Shown: positions 54,984 through 64,000, numbered from the stretch's first letter. The stretch is 64,000 bases of DNA from Streptomyces ficellus (GCF_030406405.1 NZ_JAUEPL010000002.1:62001-126000), one strand, 5' to 3'. Translations and numbers: made by a program. Notes: generated by a model not told the origin, from the sequence alone.

Positions 54984-57347
54984 TCAGCCGAGGTGGACGA
55001 GGTAGACGAGCAGGACCGCCACGCAGAACACCGGGTAGTAGACGCGGGAGACGACTTGGAGCCGGTTCCAGGCCGGTACGTTGTCGTGTTCATCGATCCA
55101 CGCGCCGGCGAGTGAGATGAAGACACACGTGCCCACGAGGAACATGAAGGCGTAGTAGGCCCACTCCAGTGCCACCGTGTATCCGACGTCCGGCAGGGAG
55201 CTGGTGACGTTGGTCAGCAGCACGGCGGCGCTGAGCATGGCGGTGACCTCCAGGGAGACGCGGGTGCTGGTGTAGCGGGGGTCGCGTGGGAAGAAGAGGG
55301 TGGCGTAGGTGACGGCGGCGCTGAGCAGCAGCGGCAGGAGGTTCTTGACCAGGAAGGGGGCCACGTCGCGGGCCACGGTGACGTCGGCGACGTACTGGGC
55401 GTAGTGGACGCCGTTCTCGCCCTGCGCCAGGTCCGGGTCGCCGAGCCGCGCGGTGCTGCCCACGGCGGCCTTGTACAGCCTCAGGTCGCGGACCGTCCAG
55501 TTGGGCAGGCCGTCGATGGTCTGCCGGACGTCCTTGCCGCTGTGCAGCAACTCCCTGCGGTCCTGCTTCACCAGAGCCCGGTCCACGACATAGACGACGC
55601 GGGAGGAGGGCTGGGTGCGGTTCTGCAGGGTGATGGCGAGGTGGTGCCGGTCGAAGGGGAAGCGGTGGAAGTCCAGTGGGGTGCTGAAGGTGGTGACGAC
55701 CTGGTGGAGCCGGTACTTCACGCCGTTGGCGGACGATTTGCGGATGGGCGCGGTCCACTTGAACTTGTCATCCGCCAGATTCGGGAACTCCACGTTCGTG
55801 GCCTCGTCGCTGCCGCTGTAGCGGAACCACAGGAAGAAGTCCGCCTTGAAGGTGCCTTCGCGGGTGTCGAACGTGCTGATCCGGTTGACGTTGATACCGG
55901 TGTAGACGATCTGCTGGCGGGCCAGCACCTTGCCCTGGAAGGAGACGGCCCGCCCGGCGTTCAGTTCCCGGTCCACGTCGACGTCCTCCTCCGGGCTGTA
56001 CTCGGTCAGCTGGACGGGAGCGGAGACGATGTCTCCGGCCTGGACGGTGCCCATGGTGACGGGCAGGTGCAGGGAGCGGGTGCGGTCGAAGAAGACCCGC
56101 CCGTACACGCCCGGGATGCCCTTGTCCGGGGTGTTCATGGCGGCCAGCGCGTCGCGGACGGCCGCTCTGTCCCGTTCGGTCACGTCGGCGTGGTGGACCT
56201 TTGCCCGCCTCAGGGCGTGCACGGCCACGTCGGCCGCCGTCTGTCCTGACATCGCCTTCCAGGAGGGCATTGCCCCATAGCGGTCCCGGAAGGCGGCGGC
56301 CCAGGCCAGGCCGGCTCCGGTGAGGCTGTCGGCGAGCTGGGGCGAGGCGGCGTAGAACCGTCCGGTCATCGAGCCGGGTGCCGTCCGTTCCTGGTGAGAG
56401 GCGGCCAGGCGGGAGCTGAACTGGGCGTTGGACAGGTCGTCACCGCCGATGACGGTGGCGCGCACGCCATGGCGGCGCAGGTAGGTCAGCGTGGTCAGTG
56501 CGGGGTCCTCGGGCAGGGCGAGGACGACCGGGCCTTGGTCGGGGTCCGTACGGGCGGCCTCCAGCGCGTGCCGCAACTGGTCCGGGCGCGGGTTGCCGCT
56601 CCGGTCGCCGAGGGCGACGACCCGGTGGACGCGTCCCTTTGTCGTGAAGGCCCGGCGGAAGCCGTCCGCCAGGGACGCGCCGTAGGCGCTGTTCACGTGC
56701 AGCACGGTGGCGCTGCGCGCGCCGAGCACGTGGTGGGTGTAGGCGGCGATGAACTCGCCCTGATAGGTGTTCGTGTACGTCGTGCGGAAGCTCCAGGGGT
56801 TCGCGGTGATGCCGTCGGCCGTGGCCGTGGGGGTGATGAACGGGATGCGGGCGGCGGCGTACACGGGTGCGGCCTGGCTGGCCGTGGGGCTGCTGGTGTT
56901 GCCGATCACCAGGGCGACCCGGTCGTCGCGGCCGATGCGTTCGGCCGTGCGGCGCGCGGTCGCCGGGTCGGCGCGGTCGTCGTAGGGCAACAGCCGTACG
57001 GGGTGGCCGCGTATGCCGCCCGTCCGGTTGATCCGGTCGAGGTGGAAGCGGACGCCGCTGCTGATCTCCTGGCCGCGGACGGCCCCGGATCCGGTGTGGC
57101 TGGTCACCAGGGCGACGTACACCGGCTCCGGTGCCGGGCGCAGCAGGAACGGAAGGCTCACTGCCGCCGCCGCACAGAGCAGGACCAGGACCACCGCTGC
57201 GGTCAGGCGCGCGGGGCGGGTCCGCCACCGGTGCCGAAGGCGGCTCGCGGTCGCGCCCGCGGGTGAGGCGTCCGCGTGCGAGGGTTTCCAGCCGGGAGAC
57301 CGGCCATCGTCGGCGTCCCTGCCGCTGTTGTCACCAGGCGTGACCAC
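54984..57347 (-). CDS. Periplasmic-binding-protein / pentameric ligand-gated ion channel fusion
   Basis: 787 residues: cytoplasmic N-terminus, one membrane helix (48-69), a type I periplasmic-binding domain of the branched-chain-amino-acid family (about 76-430: VALVTSHTGSGAVRGQEIS, VALVIGNTSSPTASQAAPVY), a channel ligand-binding beta domain (about 465-660) with canonical pro-loop FPFD (563-566), and four helices M1 (662-686), M2 (698-716), M3 (724-748), M4 (766-786). This is a ligand-gated channel topology with an added solute sensor, known in a few prokaryotic receptors. GAAGGAG precedes the GTG. Its neighbours encode sugar-oxidising enzymes, so a sugar or sugar-derived ligand is plausible. 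Confidence 0.82.
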   Translation of the reverse strand: MVTPGDNSGRDADDGRSPGWKPSHADASPAGATASRLRHRWRTRPARLTAAVVLVLLCAAAAVSLPFLLRPAPEPVYVALVTSHTGSGAVRGQEISSGVRFHLDRINRTGGIRGHPVRLLPYDDRADPATARRTAERIGRDDRVALVIGNTSSPTASQAAPVYAAARIPFITPTATADGITANPWSFRTTYTNTYQGEFIAAYTHHVLGARSATVLHVNSAYGASLADGFRRAFTTKGRVHRVVALGDRSGNPRPDQLRHALEAARTDPDQGPVVLALPEDPALTTLTYLRRHGVRATVIGGDDLSNAQFSSRLAASHQERTAPGSMTGRFYAASPQLADSLTGAGLAWAAAFRDRYGAMPSWKAMSGQTAADVAVHALRRAKVHHADVTERDRAAVRDALAAMNTPDKGIPGVYGRVFFDRTRSLHLPVTMGTVQAGDIVSAPVQLTEYSPEEDVDVDRELNAGRAVSFQGKVLARQQIVYTGINVNRISTFDTREGTFKADFFLWFRYSGSDEATNVEFPNLADDKFKWTAPIRKSSANGVKYRLHQVVTTFSTPLDFHRFPFDRHHLAITLQNRTQPSSRVVYVVDRALVKQDRRELLHSGKDVRQTIDGLPNWTVRDLRLYKAAVGSTARLGDPDLAQGENGVHYAQYVADVTVARDVAPFLVKNLLPLLLSAAVTYATLFFPRDPRYTSTRVSLEVTAMLSAAVLLTNVTSSLPDVGYTVALEWAYYAFMFLVGTCVFISLAGAWIDEHDNVPAWNRLQVVSRVYYPVFCVAVLLVYLVHLG

Positions 57348-57386
57348 GTCCGTCTCCTTCCTGCGGGCGTTGGGGCGCGTCGCCGA

Positions 57387-57425
57387 CGTGCGGCTCCGTG
57401 GCCGGGTGGCCGGCGGAGCCGCACG
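57387..57425 (-). terminator. Hairpin between the FG-GAP gene and the channel fusion gene
   Basis: A 12-bp perfect stem (CGTGCGGCTCCG/CGGAGCCGCACG) with a 15-base loop, 13 bases beyond the stop at 57439 on the minus strand. It could terminate or attenuate transcription before the channel genes. Confidence 0.65.
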
Positions 57426-57438
57426 CGGTGAAGTCGCG

Positions 57439-58704
57439 CTAGCCGGCGTCGGCGGGGGCGATGCCGTCGATGGCGTTGTGGAAAACGGACAGCTTGGCGT
57501 CCTGGGCGACGAAGTACTTGTCGACCTTGTAGGCGATGGTGGCGAAGTCCAGCCGGCCGTCACCGTTGAAGTCACCGACGGCGATGCGCGCGGTGGAGTC
57601 CGAGGAGACGCGCCACTTGGTGAAGATGCCCGCCTGGATGTCGATCGCCTTGTAGTAGAAGACCCCCTGCCAGGGCCAGGGGCCGCGCAGGGCGACCAGG
57701 AACTCGTCGTCGCCGTCGTTGTCGAAGTCGGCGCAGACGATCTGGTGGCCGGGGCCCTCACCCATCTCGTTGGGGTCGCCGAACACGTCGAGCACGACGC
57801 GCCGCCAGGTGGCCTCCGCCACGGGCGTGCCGGGCTGCTCCTTGACGTAGACGGCGAGCGTGTTGCCGTGGAACGGCTCGGTGGCCGCCACGTAGGCGTG
57901 CGGGTCGTCACCGATGCGCCCGGCACCGACGTCGCCGCTGCCCTTGAAGCCGGTCTGCTCGAACTGGGAGTGCTCGCCCGAGCCGATGTGCGTGGTGGTG
58001 AACCGGCCCTCGCGTTCGTCGTAGTGCAGCCAGGTGACACCTTCCTCGGAGGCGAGCAGGATCGAGTCGAGGTGCTCGCAGCCGGGCAGCGGGTTCTGCC
58101 TCAGCTCCGCCCCGTGGATCATGCGGAAGTGGCTGTCGTCGACGACGCGCTTCTCCCAGGGCTTGCGCACGTCGTTGTTGGGGCTGAACAGCACGACCGG
58201 GATGAGGCCGTGCACGTGTTTCGGCCCGACGCACGGTACGCCCATCACCTCGGGCTTACGGGTCTGGGTGAAGTGGCCGACGCGCAGGCGGTGCATGCCG
58301 GTCTCGCGGCCGATGTAGTGGCGCTCCCAGCGCACGTCCGCGTCGGGCTTGCCGGTGTTCTCGATCCAGTCGATCTTCCCGCCTTCGAGGTTGGGGTCGT
58401 CGATGCGTCCGCCCGGCCCGTACAGCTCGTAGCACACCACGATGTCGGGGCGGCCGTTGCCGGAGATGTCGGCGCAGTGGGCGCCGATGGGCATGTGGAA
58501 GCCGTCGGCCACCAACTGGCGTTTCCAGCCGGGGTTCTTGTACCAGTAGATCTCGCCCAGGGACAGGCCGTAGCCGAACAGGTCGGGCCGGGTGTCCCCG
58601 TCGATGTCGGGGGCCTCCACCCAGTAGCCGTCGTTGAGCTGGTCGGCGACGATCTCCCGGTCGAACGCGGGGGTGGGGAGGTTGAGAGCGGTGTTTGCGG
58701 CCAT
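57439..58704 (-). CDS. FG-GAP/VCBS beta-propeller protein, aldos-2-ulose-dehydratase-like
   Basis: 421 residues, no signal peptide. Propeller repeats with Asp-rich calcium-type loops: APDIDGDTRPDLFGYG, ADISGNGRPDIVVCYELYG, ADFDNDGDDEFLVALRG, GDFNGDGRLDFATIAY, and histidines in the centre (PKHVHGLIPVVLF, MIHGAELRQNPLPG). The pattern recalls the propeller domain of fungal aldos-2-ulose dehydratase, which acts on pyranose-2-oxidase products; the cupin domains of that enzyme are absent. GGAAGG precedes the ATG. Placed behind the pyranose-oxidase-like and isomerase genes, a dehydration or lyase step on oxidised sugar is inferred. Confidence 0.75.
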   Translation of the reverse strand: MAANTALNLPTPAFDREIVADQLNDGYWVEAPDIDGDTRPDLFGYGLSLGEIYWYKNPGWKRQLVADGFHMPIGAHCADISGNGRPDIVVCYELYGPGGRIDDPNLEGGKIDWIENTGKPDADVRWERHYIGRETGMHRLRVGHFTQTRKPEVMGVPCVGPKHVHGLIPVVLFSPNNDVRKPWEKRVVDDSHFRMIHGAELRQNPLPGCEHLDSILLASEEGVTWLHYDEREGRFTTTHIGSGEHSQFEQTGFKGSGDVGAGRIGDDPHAYVAATEPFHGNTLAVYVKEQPGTPVAEATWRRVVLDVFGDPNEMGEGPGHQIVCADFDNDGDDEFLVALRGPWPWQGVFYYKAIDIQAGIFTKWRVSSDSTARIAVGDFNGDGRLDFATIAYKVDKYFVAQDAKLSVFHNAIDGIAPADAG

Positions 58705-58782
58705 GCGATGCCTTCCAAGGTGCGGGGGCGGGTGCCTGCCGGTCGCGGAACGGCCACACCTGCCGGTGGCGGAACGGGGCGG

Positions 58783-59724
58783 TCAGGCGAGGGCCCCGGT
58801 CAGGTACTCGTGCGCCGTCTGGGCGTGGTACAGCGGCGGCTGCCCGCTGCGGGGATCCTGTTCGGCCTCGACGACGAGCCAGCCCCGGTAGGAATCACCC
58901 GGACGCAGAATTTTCAGCAGGGTGTCGAAGTCCACGTCGCCGTCGCTGTCACCGGGGACGGTGAAGATGCCCGCCTCGACGTACTCCCGGAAGCTGCCGG
59001 AGGCCAGTGTCCGGTCCGCGCGGACACTGCCGCGGATGTTTTTCAGGTGGACGTGGGCGATGCGGTCCCGGTGCCGCTCCACGATGCCCCGGACGTCGGC
59101 GCCTGCCCAGGTGAGGTGGCCCGTGTCGAGCAGCAGGCTGACGTGGCGCCGGTCGGTGTCGCGCATCAGGCGGTCGACGTCTTCCTCGGTCTGTACGCCG
59201 GTTCCCATGTGCGGGTGGTAGGCGAGGGTGAAGCCCTGGCTCGCGACGATCTCGCCGATCTTGTTCAGGCCCTTGCAGAGGTCGGTCCACTGCTCGTCGG
59301 TGAACTCGGGACGGTTGCTGCGCAGGCTCAGCGACTGCAGGTGGATGGAGTGGCCGAACTCGGCGACGCCGATCGTGGTCGTCTTCACCGGGGGGTCGCC
59401 GGCGTTGAAGTCCTTGAGGAACTCCAGCACCTTCAGCAGGTCGCAGGCGGTGCGCTCGGCGCCGTCGGGCACGGTGAAGTAGGTGCTCACCCACGGCTCG
59501 CTCACGCTCAGGCCGCGCAGGTGCATGGCCGCGGTGAGCGCGTCGACGTCGGTGGTGAAGTTGTGGCCGATGCTGCATCCCTCGAAGCCGGCGAGGGCGA
59601 TCTCGCTGAGGCACTGCTCCATCGGGATGTCGTTGCCGATGAGCGGGAAGTCGTCGTTGGTCCAGCAGGTGGGGGTGATGCCGAGGTGGATGTCTTCGGG
59701 GAGGGTGGTGGTGTCCTGTCTCAT
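58783..59724 (-). CDS. Sugar isomerase/epimerase-like TIM barrel
   Basis: 313 residues of the xylose-isomerase-like AP-endonuclease-2 fold: ITPTCWTNDDFP at the N-terminus, TLAYHPHMGTGV with a metal-binding His, LLLDTGHLTWAG with Asp-His, HVHLKN and WLVVEAEQDP with the final Glu. The metal centre is typical of IolE, hexulose epimerases and C-glycoside deglycosidase subunits. It starts 28 bases after the pyranose-oxidase-like gene; CAGGA precedes the ATG. It probably isomerises or eliminates on a keto sugar made by the oxidase. Confidence 0.88.
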   Translation of the reverse strand: MRQDTTTLPEDIHLGITPTCWTNDDFPLIGNDIPMEQCLSEIALAGFEGCSIGHNFTTDVDALTAAMHLRGLSVSEPWVSTYFTVPDGAERTACDLLKVLEFLKDFNAGDPPVKTTTIGVAEFGHSIHLQSLSLRSNRPEFTDEQWTDLCKGLNKIGEIVASQGFTLAYHPHMGTGVQTEEDVDRLMRDTDRRHVSLLLDTGHLTWAGADVRGIVERHRDRIAHVHLKNIRGSVRADRTLASGSFREYVEAGIFTVPGDSDGDVDFDTLLKILRPGDSYRGWLVVEAEQDPRSGQPPLYHAQTAHEYLTGALA

Positions 59725-59752
59725 GGGGCAGTCCTGGGGTCGCGGGGAGGGG

Positions 59753-61462
59753 TCAGTGCCCGGGGTGGCCGCTGAGGATGGTGTTGGCCGCGTGGACGGC
59801 CATGGCGACGCTGGTGAGCGTGGGGTTGGAGGCGTTGCCGAAGGGGTGCAGGCCGTTGCCGCCGAGGTAGAGGTTGTCGACGTTCCACACCTTGGAGTAC
59901 TCGTCGACGACGCTGTCCAGCTCGCTGGTGCCCATGCGGGTGGTGCCGGCGATGTGCAGGGGCAAACCGGGGGTGAGGAAGACCGGTTCGGAGCCGGGCA
60001 TGAAGCCGCCGAGGGCGGCGGCGGTGCGCAGCATGTGCTCATTCATGCGGTCCGTCGCCTTCCGTTCGGCCTCGTCCAGGCGGAAGTGGAAGGTGGGCTG
60101 CGGCATGTCGAAGGTGTCGCGGATCTTCCGGGAGAAGGTGACCTTGTTCTCGGGGCGGGGGCGGGAGATGCCGAACCAGCGCAGGTCCACGATGAGCCGG
60201 GGATCGACGTTGGGCGGCAAGGCGCCGTAGGTGAAGGCGTCGCGGTGGATCTGGCAGTGCCAGGGGCGCTGCTCGGTCACCAGCAGAGCGAGGTTGGGGT
60301 CGCGCTCGGCGGGCGGGAAGGGCACGGGGTCGGCGGTCTTGTCACCGCCGTGCAGCCGCTTGAGCTGGGCGGCGCGGTAGGCGGCGACCCGGTCGGCGGC
60401 GGACGCGGCGGCGTCGTCGTCGCCGCCGGAGACGCCACGCAGGATCGACTCGATGTTGTCCATGTGCTCCTGCTGGAGGACCACCTGGCAGAAGGACATG
60501 GGCTGTTCGGTGAGGTAGCGGCCGAGCGCGGGCAGTGTGACGCCCGAGTTGAACAGCAGCTGGGGGGTGGGCACCGCACCGCACGCCACCACATAGGTCT
60601 TGGCCCGCAGCTGGATCTCGCGGCGCAGATCGCGCAGGTCGCGTACGACCGCGTACTCGACCTTCTGCCGCCTGCCGGCCCCGGTGATCTCCAGGCGGAC
60701 GCACTGGTGCTCGGGCAGCAGGGTGAACGATCCCTCGGACGGCCGGTGCGTGGGCTCGGCGAGATCGCCCAGGACGGTGTCGGCCGCGGACCAGGACACC
60801 GCGGAGGTCCGCTCGGAGTCGGCGCGCTCGCTGACCGCGAGCGGCAGTTCGGCGACGTCGGCGAACTCCCCGCCCGCCTGCTTCAGCACCTGCTTGACCA
60901 GCAGATGCCGGGCGGAGGCGGCGAAGACGGAGGTCTTCCGGCCCAGCAGGGTCTCGGCCTCGTCGTACAGCTCGTCCATCTTCTTGTCGTCGATGGGGTA
61001 TTCCTGGTCCCCGTTGCGCCGCTCCACCTGTGCGTGGAAGCGCGGCACGGCACACGTCCAGTGGGTGGTCATGCCGCCCACGGCGTACGTCGCGGCGGCG
61101 GCGGGCAAGTTGGTGTGCTTCTTCTGCTCGGGGTTCTGGTTGCGCATCGAGAAGCCGGCGTACTTGTCCGGGTCGTAGGCGAACGCCGAGGGGTCAAGGG
61201 TGAGGACCGGTTCCTTGTTGGTCGCGGTCGACAGCGGCAGCAGGTTTCCCTTGATGACGGAGACGAACAGGTCGATGTTCTTCTGGAACAGGTAGCTGTT
61301 CTTGAGGTGTTCGCCATAGCGGCGGGACAGCTGGGCCCCGGCGTCGATCATCAGGACGTGTTTGCCGGCCTCGACCAGCTTGCGGGCGAAGGTGCAGCCC
61401 ACCGGGCCGCTGCCGATGATCAGCGCGTCGTACTCGGTGGTGAGCACGTCGTTGTCGTTCAT
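59753..61462 (-). CDS. Pyranose-2-oxidase-like GMC flavoprotein
   Basis: 569 residues. FAD motif IIGSGPVGCTFARKLVEAG; GGMTTHWTCA carries the STHW-type flavin-linking His (H134); C-terminal HIAGTTRMG and GGNGLHPFGNASNPT supply the catalytic His and Asn. This is the pattern of pyranose 2-oxidases and bacterial glycoside 3-oxidases, which oxidise a ring hydroxyl of glucose or of glycosides to a ketone. AGAGGA precedes the ATG. The isomerase and propeller genes behind it suggest a short oxidised-sugar pathway; a C- or O-glycoside substrate is equally possible. No signal peptide. Confidence 0.87.
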   Translation of the reverse strand: MNDNDVLTTEYDALIIGSGPVGCTFARKLVEAGKHVLMIDAGAQLSRRYGEHLKNSYLFQKNIDLFVSVIKGNLLPLSTATNKEPVLTLDPSAFAYDPDKYAGFSMRNQNPEQKKHTNLPAAAATYAVGGMTTHWTCAVPRFHAQVERRNGDQEYPIDDKKMDELYDEAETLLGRKTSVFAASARHLLVKQVLKQAGGEFADVAELPLAVSERADSERTSAVSWSAADTVLGDLAEPTHRPSEGSFTLLPEHQCVRLEITGAGRRQKVEYAVVRDLRDLRREIQLRAKTYVVACGAVPTPQLLFNSGVTLPALGRYLTEQPMSFCQVVLQQEHMDNIESILRGVSGGDDDAAASAADRVAAYRAAQLKRLHGGDKTADPVPFPPAERDPNLALLVTEQRPWHCQIHRDAFTYGALPPNVDPRLIVDLRWFGISRPRPENKVTFSRKIRDTFDMPQPTFHFRLDEAERKATDRMNEHMLRTAAALGGFMPGSEPVFLTPGLPLHIAGTTRMGTSELDSVVDEYSKVWNVDNLYLGGNGLHPFGNASNPTLTSVAMAVHAANTILSGHPGH

Positions 61463-61510
61463 GGGGATTCCTCTCACACGGGGATAGGTCACACAACGCG
61501 GCATGCGGCG

Positions 61511-63367
61511 TCAGGGGCGCACACGGGCGGTCCGCCGCCCCAGGGATTCGGCGTCGACGGCATGGCCGGGGCCGCAGCCGTCGACGGAGGTGATGTCGGC
61601 CGTGCCGCTGAGCCACAGAGCGGTGTTGACCAGGCCGACCATGCTGAACGCCTGCGGTGTGTTGCCCAGGTGGCGGCCCGTGCGCGGGTCGTACTCCTCG
61701 CTGAGCAGTCCCACGTCGTTGCGCAGGTCCAGCAGGCGCTCGAACAGTTCCCTCGCCTCACGCCGGCGGCCGGTGCCGTGCAGGGCGTCGGCGAGCCAGA
61801 AGGTGCACACCAGGAAGGTGGCCTCGTCGCCGGGCAGGCCGTCCACGCCGCCGTCCGCCTCGGGCCGGTAGCGCAGCAGGAAACCCTCCTCACTGAGCTC
61901 TCGGCGTACGGCGTCCACGGTGCCCCGCACCCGCGGGTCCTCCCAGGGCAGGAACCCGATTCGGGGCAGCAGGAGCAGCGCCGCGTCCAGGCCCTTGGAG
62001 CCGTAGAACTGGGTGAAGGTGTTGCGCTCGGCGTCGAAGCCCTTCTCACACACCTCCGCGTGGATGCGGTCGCGCAGCTCCTCCCAGCGGTCCACCGGGC
62101 CCCAGCGGCCGTGGTGCAGAACCGAGCGCACGGCCCGGTCCACGCCCGCCCAGGCCATGACCTTGGAGTGGACGAAGTGGCGCGGCTCGCCGCGGACTTC
62201 CCACAGGCTGCTGTCCGGCTCCCGCCAGTTTCCCTCCAGGAAGTCCAGCAGGGCCAGTTGCACGTTCCAGGCGGGGTCATTGGCCGGGAGCCCCGCCTCG
62301 CGGGCCACGTAGAAGCACTCCAGGACCTCCCCCCACACGTCGAGCTGGAACTGGCCGGCGGCCTCGTTGCCGACCAGGACCGGGCTGGAGCCCTCGTAGC
62401 CGGACAGCCAGTCCAGGGAGTACTCGGGCAGCCGCCACGTGCCGTCGAGGCCGTACATGATCTGCAGGTCGGCGGGGTTGCCGGCGACCGCGCGCAGCAG
62501 CCACTCCCGCCACGCGGACGCCTCCTCCAGATAGCCGGTACCGACCAGCGCCTGGAGCGTGAAGGTCGCGTCGCGCAGCCAGCAGAACCGGTAGTCCCAG
62601 TTGCGCGAACCCCCGAGCTGCTCGGGCAGCGATGTCGTGGCCGCCGCCAGGATCCCGCCGGTGGGCTGGTAGGTGAGGCCCTTGAGGGTGACGAGGGAGC
62701 GCCGTACCGCCTGCTGCCACTGGCCCTGATAGGTACACCGGCCCATCCACGCCCGCCAGAACCGCTCGGTGTCCTCGATAGCGGCGATCGCGTCGACGGG
62801 CTTGGCACGGCTGGCCAGATGGGAGGGCTTGTGGGTGAGGACGAATGGCACCTGCTGACCGGCCTCGACGGTGAACTCCGCCTTGGTGGCCATGTTCTCG
62901 CCGTAGACGGCCACGGGCGTGTGCAGCCAGAAGGCGTCCGGACCGGCCACCGCCCGCAGGCCGCCACCGGTCCGGTTCACCCAGGGGATGATGCGGCCGT
63001 AGTCGGGACGCAGCCGCAGGTCCATCCGCATGGTGACGCGTCCGCTGATCCCTTCCACCAGGCGGACCAGGTCGGATGCCTCCCCGCGCAGCGGCATGCA
63101 GTCCACGATCCGCACACTGCCCTCGGCCGTGTGCCACTCGCTCTCCAGGATCAGGGTGTCGTCCCGGTAGCGGCGCCGCGTGGCGGGACCGCCCGAAGCC
63201 GGGGCCAGCAGCCAGCGGCCGGCGCTCTTGTCGTGCAGCAGCGCGGAGAAGCATGCCGGGGAATCGAACCTCGGCAGGCACAACCAGTCGACCGAGCCGT
63301 CACGCCCGACCAACGCACCCGACTGCAGGTCCCCCAGAAACGCATAGTCCTCGATGGCACTGGGCAT
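61511..63367 (-). CDS. Glycoside hydrolase family 15 (trehalase/glucoamylase-like)
   Basis: 618 residues, cytoplasmic. The N-terminal beta domain begins IEDYAFLGDLQSGALVGRDGSVDWLC; the (alpha/alpha)6 barrel has RNWDYRFCWLRDATFTLQAL and ends with LGNTPQAFSMVGLVNTALWL, standard for actinobacterial GH15 enzymes, several of which are trehalases. The ATG is preceded by GAGGGAG. First gene of the sugar-oxidation run, 48 bases before the pyranose-oxidase-like gene; it may release glucose for it. Confidence 0.9.
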   Translation of the reverse strand: MPSAIEDYAFLGDLQSGALVGRDGSVDWLCLPRFDSPACFSALLHDKSAGRWLLAPASGGPATRRRYRDDTLILESEWHTAEGSVRIVDCMPLRGEASDLVRLVEGISGRVTMRMDLRLRPDYGRIIPWVNRTGGGLRAVAGPDAFWLHTPVAVYGENMATKAEFTVEAGQQVPFVLTHKPSHLASRAKPVDAIAAIEDTERFWRAWMGRCTYQGQWQQAVRRSLVTLKGLTYQPTGGILAAATTSLPEQLGGSRNWDYRFCWLRDATFTLQALVGTGYLEEASAWREWLLRAVAGNPADLQIMYGLDGTWRLPEYSLDWLSGYEGSSPVLVGNEAAGQFQLDVWGEVLECFYVAREAGLPANDPAWNVQLALLDFLEGNWREPDSSLWEVRGEPRHFVHSKVMAWAGVDRAVRSVLHHGRWGPVDRWEELRDRIHAEVCEKGFDAERNTFTQFYGSKGLDAALLLLPRIGFLPWEDPRVRGTVDAVRRELSEEGFLLRYRPEADGGVDGLPGDEATFLVCTFWLADALHGTGRRREARELFERLLDLRNDVGLLSEEYDPRTGRHLGNTPQAFSMVGLVNTALWLSGTADITSVDGCGPGHAVDAESLGRRTARVRP

Positions 63368-64000
63368 TCCGACACTCCCTCGCACCGACGGCCATCACCG
63401 CCGGAGAACGCTCGCGCCGGTCCGCGGGCGCACCACCGCCCCGCTTATGGGCAGGGTGGGCACGCCGCGTCACAGCGAACATGTTCGGTGAATGGGTGGG
63501 ACACCCGGAGCGACACCGGGCACCGGGCATGCGCGTACACCTGATGAACTGCCTGCTCCCACCTCATGACGCAGTGGGTCAGGCACGCGCTCGGACATCA
63601 GCCGGCCGTCCTGGGAACCGCTCACCGACCCAGCCCCGGCTTCGCGAGAAGACGCGGGCCTGGGGCCGGCTGAGCATGTCCGCCGGGCGGCATCTCCACG
63701 GTGGCACAGTGCATAAAAGAGCGCGACTCCGGCATATGCATGTGGTCTACCGGCACGTGAACGCCATGTACCACCTTCATGGCACATGCCAACGTCAGAG
63801 AGGCCAGAGCCGGAGGGAGCATCCGGCTCGGCCGGGGGGACCTTCCAGTTCTCACGGAGAAGGCCGCTGCGCCGAACGGGTGCTCGCCGCAGTGCTCGCG
63901 TGCCGGCCCGGCACCGCATGGCCGTCAGTGCCGGTCCGGCACCGCATGGCCACCACTCAGGCTCGCCTCGTATGCCGTGCCGGCCGCCCTCCACCGTGCG
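63368..64000. other. Terminal region without recognised gene
   Basis: About 630 bases up to the window edge. It should include the promoter of the GH15-led gene run. Several short frames exist on both strands but none has supporting composition or homology I recognise. Confidence 0.5.
63900..63951. repeat. 24-bp direct repeat, two copies
   Basis: GTGCCGGCCCGGCACCGCAT and four further bases (GGCC) at 63900-63923 recur with one change at 63928-63951. Each copy contains the inverted repeat GTGCCGG/CCGGCAC. Confidence 0.85.

Noticed and set aside
59483..63544. 1353-codon plus-strand frame opposite the sugar enzymes
   Set aside because: Antisense shadow of three well-supported minus-strand genes.

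Overview
The window is very GC-rich, with GTG and TTG starts, overlapping ATGA/GTGA gene junctions, hairpin terminators without U-tracts and rare TTA codons. It looks like the chromosome of a Streptomyces-type actinomycete. Most of it (about 1-50 kb) is one biosynthetic gene cluster. The last third (about 52-63.4 kb) is an unrelated sugar-oxidation and membrane-receptor locus.

The anchor is an enediyne core cassette on the minus strand (29.9-39.9 kb): UnbV, UnbU, a 1961-residue iterative enediyne PKS (KS-AT-ACP-KR-DH-PPTase), the hotdog thioesterase and a flavin reductase, nearly all with overlapping or touching junctions. To the right, on the plus strand, are two tandem DUF1702 (UnbL-type) genes, an E7-type P450, an AraC regulator, and an E8/E9-type pair (small partner plus GMC oxidoreductase). 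This accessory set resembles nine-membered enediyne clusters. No known product could be assigned from memory.

To the left (12-24.5 kb) is an aryl-acid arm: a free-standing condensation domain, an HpaB-type FADH2-dependent hydroxylase, an A-PCP didomain NRPS whose substrate-anchoring Asp is Asn, an MbtH domain fused in frame to 4-hydroxymandelate synthase, a methyltransferase, a bicovalent-FAD oxidase and an SDR. By analogy with the C-1027 C1/C2/C5/C system, these could make a 4-hydroxymandelate-derived aryl acid, modify it on the carrier protein and esterify it to the enediyne core. Further tailoring genes lie at 1-13 kb: two P450s (one with a ferredoxin), two acyl-CoA-dehydrogenase-fold monooxygenases, an alcohol dehydrogenase, another SDR, an acyltransferase, a second BBE oxidase and a DHA2-type MFS exporter.

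Regulation visible in sequence: an ECF42-type sigma factor (4.4-5.7 kb) and two DGPF/YCII genes (3.0 and 10.2 kb), each preceded by the same TGTCGA-N17-CGAC promoter; a TetR gene divergent from a carotenoid-cleavage-type dioxygenase over a palindromic operator; and an AraC regulator with three TTA codons, suggesting bldA dependence.

From 52 to 63.4 kb on the minus strand lie a GH15 glycosidase, a pyranose-2-oxidase-like flavoprotein, a sugar isomerase/epimerase, an FG-GAP propeller protein, a periplasmic-binding-protein/pentameric-ligand-gated-channel fusion, a second channel-like membrane protein and a Tat-exported Vgb-like propeller. No tRNA, rRNA, CRISPR or insertion sequence was recognised.
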